Shown piece after piece: positions 55,001 through 62,300 of a stretch of DNA of 64,000 nucleotides (its first letter is position 1; each line of letters starts with the position of its first letter). The DNA lies in NCBI RefSeq assembly GCF_020536995.1, contig NW_026273357.1:112001-176000 (forward strand), read 5' to 3'. Both the position numbers and the translations under genes were made by a program. The DNA comes from Dreissena polymorpha (taxonomy: Eukaryota > Mollusca > Bivalvia > Myida > Dreissenidae). The notes beneath the pieces were generated by a model. The model did no database searches. It had not been told where the DNA came from and was given only the letters and a program-made list of their open reading frames with translations.

Positions 55001-58000
55001 GGGAGACATTTAACGCTGGTTAATTTACCTCAAAATCAAGAGGCTTTTATTTCCATTACCAAGCATGCTACCAAGGATCAGGATAGTTTTTAAACGTTCT
55101 CAAGATATAAAGTGAAAGCGAAGCGATTAGTGGCAACAACAGCACATGGGACACCTTTTTTCTTTTCGTTTTAACCTGTCAACCTCCCTTTTAGTACAAC
55201 TCTCAGTTTATAGGTGTCTTCCTTTCTTCCAAATTAACCAGCATCGTCCATATTAACCAGCATATAACTCGTTTAACCCATTTATGCCTAGTGGACTCTC
55301 CCATCCTTCTACATTGGATCAATTTATTTCCAAAATGAGTGATGTCTAGTATATGTATTTCTATATTTAGACAATTTCTTACAGAAATTCATTTAAGCAA
55401 ACAGCGCAGACCCCGGTGAGACGCCGCATTATGCGGCGTCTCATTTGGGTCCACGCAGTTTACCAAGGCTTTTTTTCTACAAAATCATTGACCCATTTCC
55501 TTGAAAATATGCGTCTTTATTTCGTCGCAAGTCAATGGCATACCAATTGCAATGATCGCAAGTCTAAACGTTTTCAAAATAGTTTGCAAAAACGACATGG
55601 TTTACGAATAAACCTTCCAAGTCATCGACAGAATGACAGACAGGCCCAAAGCTAACCACTCTACCACTTCTGCGAATAACTTGATGCAGATCAACAACTT
55701 AGTAAAGCGTTACCCCCATTGGCTTTGCACAGTCCAAACTCATTTCCCGAATAGCCAAAGTCACATTCGCACGTGAACCCCGTGCCGTGCAAGTCATAGC
55801 AAGCCGAGTGATCGATGCGTTGGCATACTTCGTCGTCATCACAGGTATCACCGAGGCCTAAAAAGCAAAAGAATTATAATCAACTGTTCGAGGAAATATT
55901 ACAAACTCGTCCAAATATATACATGATAAAAGTTCCGGCTAAAAGTGATACGTATTCGTAAATAAAACATAGCCATTAACGGTTGTTTTAAATGGATCTA
56001 AAGCTTAAGGCTGTTTGCTATGTGGTGTTTCTTATAAAAACGATATATATATATATATATGTGTGTGTGTGGATTCTTGCAACACAGCGACACTCATATT
56101 GTATATTATGAAACGTACCTTTGGGATAGCAGTTCCCTTTTAAAAGGTTGTAATGTTCTCCGCAAACACATGTTTTAGGTTCGGTGGGCCCACAGACAGC
56201 ATGTGGCTTGAGGGAGCACTCAATATCTTCTTCGCAAGGGCTCCCGATGTCTAAATATCCAACACAGATATGTGTTTTTTAATATTTGTGGAAGTATGCA
56301 AATGTATATGGTAAAACAGAAACGAAATAACACCATTTTAAAACACTTAAATCACAAAGAGGTTATGTTGTCAGACGAGAAATTGATATAAAGTATACCG
56401 GAAGAACATACTAGTACATACACAATTATAATATCCGATGGACGTGAACGTTTTTGTATATAAAATTGCTTTAAATTGCCTTAATTGTTCAAAAACATAA
56501 AACGTTTGGTAGGATATTATACTCTGTGCATTGCAATATGTGTTCTACTACAATTGCTTTTAATAGTTTGTGGATGTTTTAATTTATTTTTTATTGATGT
56601 AAATCCATTACATAAAATATAATTTGTGTGGGCCTGTCCCAAGTCTTTTGTTAAAACTACAGTGTTTGTTTCATGATTCAAACATTCTGTAAGAACTATA
56701 TTCTATATAACACAATGAAAAATTAAGGGTTTTACCTTTCGGTATGCATCCGGCGTGCGTCAGTGCCGTCGTAATGTTGCAGGCGCAAATTGAATTGTTG
56801 CACACGAGGTGCGATGAATAAGTGTATTGCGAGCAGTCCGAAACAGTGTTGCATGCTGTATGAATATGATTTGTTTAAGTAAACATCATTATCAGATTTG
56901 ACAGTACACAAAAACATGACGAGCAAACATTTAATTTCAGTATATCATCAAAGCAAAGGTATCTGCTGCTATTTGCTTTTCGCATTCGTTTTTTGGTGTC
57001 ATGATTTTCGCGTGAATTACCTTTTAAAACAACCCATTCTCAGATGGAAAACAGTATTTGCAAATAGCAAATTAGATAGGGATTCATTGAAGACAATTTA
57101 AAATAATTAAAACAAAATTCAATTAATATTTAAATTAGGTGTACACTTCTTTAGCATATACATAACGTACGAATCAGATCGCATGAAGTCGGCGAGGAAA
57201 GGAAGGTGGGGTAGCATTGGCACGTGTATGTAACGTTGCTGCAGTAGGCCCTTCCTGGCACGTTCTCACAGATAGAAAGCTCGTGGTTGCATATATCACC
57301 AGGTACTGTGCATCGATGAGAATTTAGCATTATTGCATGCCCTAAACACTAATCTTAAGGAGCGTTTTAAACCAATGTACATGTATTAAAGTAAATATCG
57401 GTGCAGTTTTGGATATAGTTATTGAAATACTCCTGATGTTTGCATCACAGAATTATTACAGAATCGATAAATTGAGATGAACATTAGTTTAATGTTAAAG
57501 GTTAAAGGTTTTACATATCACAATTGGAAGTTCTCACAGAAGGAAAATCTGCTGTCAATCACCCCAGGTTAAGATCAGGATGCATATATTTTAAAACTAA
57601 AATATAAGTGTTTGCTATTTATTCGATGGCATGTTTTTGAAAATAATGTTTTTTATGGGGGTGCTGTTGTTTTGCTGTTGTTGTTGTTTCAGCAGTGTTA
57701 CAGTCGAATTATGGCGGTTAAGTTACCAACTCACACTTTTCCAGGGTCAGTTGGTAAACCAGTATTAAGTGAACATACTGATGCCAGGAACTGATATTTG
57801 ACCTACTAGAATCAGAGGTATGAGGAGCATTGGTGTAGATGAAATTCATAACCTATACCAACACAAGTTTTGTGACAGGGCCGGGAACCAAATCCTCGAT
57901 CATCGGATTTGCAATTTAGCGCTTGACCAACTATGCTAGTCGGTTCGACAAAAGTAGGCCATTATAAAACAAACTTCCCCTGTATTTGCCTTCATTGTCA

Positions 58001-59264
58001 TATAGGTAGCTAGCCTCACATCGTTTGGCCTATTTCTCAATATCAAAACAACAATATTTAGGCGCTAAAAAACCCGTTGTGTTATTTCTAAGGCTAATAT
58101 TACATGTATAGGTTGTTATATTACAACTTGTCTCGGATAATTCATAATGCAGAGTATTCAACTGCCTATCGGCCCAGCGGCTTTTAGGGAAAAAATGAGA
58201 CTGTTACGAAAGATTTGTTACTTGCTTATGTAGCCTACCATAATGACTAGACATAGCCGATTATTTTATATCAAAGTTCCAAATAAAAGCGTGACATTGT
58301 CTTACCAAGTGACTAGCTTTTAGTATTTGCGAAACCGTATTGTTTTGCTGGGAACTGGAGTTCTGGTAAGCTCTAGGCCGACAAGGGGCATGGCGCGCGG
58401 GCCCCAAAAGTAAAACTGCCTATGGGCCTTCACGGTGCTCAATCAGACACGTATTACAAATGCACATAATTGTTTGTAAATGCTATTTTTAAGGTTTCTA
58501 TATAACTATATATGGTTGTATATACGAAAGTAGTTTTTCACGTGGAGAATTCGCTTCAAACATTCCAACTTTACAATTAAGAAATTGAGTATTTTATTTC
58601 CGTAATTGTTACTCTTTAAGTAATGTGCCATCACCGGTGTGAAGTTAAAAAGGACATATAGAGTGCAATATTAAATAAAGTACTCTGAAATCAAAACAAA
58701 TGAAACTTGCAGGTTAAAATACTACGTCACAAACATATAACATATATTAATACAATTATAAAGCAGGCATGTTTACAAATAAAGATTGGCAGCTAATTGT
58801 TTTCAAGCTATTTTCAAACTGGGTTCGTAAATGTATAAAAAAAAACACTTACCTCTATCCAGGGCGAGATCTCGTATCCAACGATACGGATTAATTAATG
58901 GATAACACCGGTTATCAGTATTTGCAGGATCAGGATCATTTTCAAAGTAGCAGTGACCGTCAATAACGCAGAACGATATGTTTGCCTGCGTAAAGATAAA
59001 AACATCGCTATTTATTACATAAATGAACTTGAGTTCGTAGTTCATTACTTGTTATTCAAAATATTAAAAAGTTACCAATAAAACCTCTTTTATTTATACA
59101 TATTATATTCAATGAATGCTCAAGTAAAAAACATTCCCGTTCGTCTTACCGAGCCGAGATTTTCTTTCAGATCCAATGTTGCACTGTATAACGAAGGGCC
59201 AGATGCAGTAAAACCATCGTTTTCATACACTGTTACAACGCACCGTACCTTGAAGACGTTTATA

Positions 59265-59300
<36 letters not shown>

Positions 59301-62300
59301 CGTTTCTTTATTTGCCAAAAGTAAGAATCCGTCACTTTTTCTTAATGAATATAGACATATGCAAATGGAAGATCCATATTAAATCGTGCTTTTGTCGTTT
59401 TCGTGATAAAATACTCAGTTTCCAATTAATTGATTAATGTGCAGGGTGTTTCTTCGCAGGATGCATCGATACGTTCGTACACATTTGATATTGGTGCTCT
59501 GATGAAAATCGATATATTAAACCACCCAAACTTACAGCTCAAAATCAACGTTGTTCGTGGATACAAAAAGGAGAAATAAGCGGTCTTTTGTTCATCCATT
59601 ATTTATATTGACTATGTTTGTCGTGCCTTATGAAGATATGATGAGAGGCATAATTCCATACACAATATACGAGAAGTATTGAAACTCTAGAGGGATTATC
59701 ATGAGCGACAGTTTTTATGATTTTATTTACATAATATGACCAATAAACCCTATTAAAATTCCCGATATCGTCTTCTGTAAAAAAGACTATATAAAAAATC
59801 AAGAATGAGGCCGAGCATATGCAAAAAAAAGTTTTAATACGACGTTACACGTTCTTCCCTTGAAGTAACTTATTTTTAAGATATTTATATGTTTCCAACC
59901 CTTTGTTAATAATACACATTGTAGTGATAATTTACAAACGCAACTCCGATATAAATAATTGTTACGTTAATTTCAACAAAATCATTTTATATACTAGTTG
60001 TATTATTGTCAACGTATTTTATCTTAATTCAAAGTATTTTCATATTTTATTAATGATAAGCTATTAGAAGAAAAATTCGGAACCCAAGGGTCATCTAAGT
60101 TTTGGCCATAGGAATTCTGAGGGCAAAATAATGTCACGCAATTTTAACGGCCGAAATTTTGTGCATGATGTCTTAAATTTTCGAAATTTAAATGTAATGT
60201 CAACTTTTGTTTGAAAACAAAACAGAACTGCATTATTTACTCAAATATTGCTTAACTAGTAACCAATTTGTATGAAGCAAGTTTCATAAGTGTTGAAGCA
60301 GTGACCGCCGGCTTACTTAACAACTTGGTATGATACCAGGGAAGGGCCAAGTGTGATCTAAAATTAACACCCACTGTAACAAATTCAAAACTGGGAATGT
60401 GGAATATTGTCTTAACAATTGTTAAAATATTAACACAAACCTTTTCTAAGCTGCACGCATCACCAGATGAATCGAACACATTTGAGAGGATATCGTATGT
60501 GGCTGGCCCTGTAAACAACATATCGTGGACATGCAGCGAGACTTCTGCGCCCTCACCAGCAACCCTTAAAACAAACACGTCTATGAATTAAGAATCATTA
60601 AAAAAAATGGATCGATGAAAAATTAATAAGAAACCTCATGATTTGACTATTCGTACATTGAAATTAAATATATGATTGACTGTTTATGTAATTTTTCGCG
60701 TATCAGGAACACCGGTTTGGCTGTTGATGTTGATTGTTTTCAAATTGTTAAGGGTTTTTCATTTCATCCGTTCTTCGTGTTTTTATCATAACTAATAACC
60801 TTATGTTACGATTGGTTTTCTTCAATGGATGTGTTGTGTTTATTATATTAATAATAAACCAACTCATACTACCCAAAGCAATCGGTGTCGAAAATCTTTG
60901 TTGAGGCGCAAAGAATTGTAAGAGGTCTCTTCTTAGAAGCAAGCCTTATATCTAATACTGCCAGGTTCAAAGTTTTCTGTTAGTCGGATATTGCAGGCAA
61001 TATTATACATATTGTTACAAGAATGAGCTGAAAGACAATACCATTAGATATTGCGCTGCATTTACAACATCAACTGCTTCTAATGCGTGTATTTGCAATT
61101 GATATACTTAACTAAATAAATGTAAAAAACTATTGTAAGTTTCAGTTAAGGGGATAATTAATTTACTCACGTTCTAAGTGAGTTATAACATTTGAATAAA
61201 CATCGAAGCCATACCAATCAGATCACATTGTAAATTTGTGAATGACTGTTAATTAGTAGGACTTGAAAATGTCGTACAACACGTGCTGCAAACTAACGTA
61301 TATGTTTACTCACCATTCTACTTTATGCAGCTTGCCGATGTAGGGCTCAAAGTAGCATGCAACTTTATTTCCTTCGATCATTACTGTAACGTTTTCTACT
61401 TGAATGTAGTTTGGAAGTACCAAAGGCGTCCAGGTTAATGTTCCAGAATGGGTGACAGTACATTCCTCCTTGCGTGAGCATTTAAGCGTGCCGGTGAAGT
61501 GATAAATATTGTTAGAATAAAATGTAGTGTTGCCGTACATGTACGAATTGGTGATTTCGGTTTCGTGATTTAGTAGTACCTCATTATGCGTAGGACAATC
61601 ACATTTGAAGTAAGTCTCGTTCAATGTGAAACTTTTGTGGTTGGCTGGATTCAAAAGGCTTTTGATACTTGTCACTCTATAAGAGTAGAAAAGGTTTTTT
61701 TTGAAGCATAGTTGTGTATCAACACAAATATATCCTTTATTGTTTTGTATTATTAACTTAAATTATGTTTTACAAATATAGTTTTGTTATAATATAAGGT
61801 AACTACTTGGCTCAATTATACTACAGTATTTGTTAACAATAAATATTGTGCAAAATGTAAGAAACCTCCAACTATTCAGAAAACCGCTACTGTCCGTCTT
61901 GAATAAACCATCGCTGAGGCGATATTGCTTGAACGTAAATGAAGATAGGCCAGGTTGCTTATCGAACGTTTCCGAGTGTCCAAAATATGCCAAAGTCATT
62001 TCCAATGACTTAGTGTCACTGTTTTTGTTTATTTTTAACAGTAGTCCGTTACTTAAAACAATGTAGTTTTCTGCGCTATCGTAAATCTACAAATATAGAT
62101 TTGAAAGAATACAGTGGTATTTTGGGATTTGTGGATTAAAGTTACACAATTGTCATTTCTTATTATTAAAGGACCTGAGTGATTATTTATCTTTGTAGAA
62201 ACTAGTAAGTTTTTGTTGACCATAAATAAAGTCGAAAGCAAAAGAGGTATTTTAGTTAATATCAAAGTAACTTATCATTTAGTGAATTCTAAGGTCATAT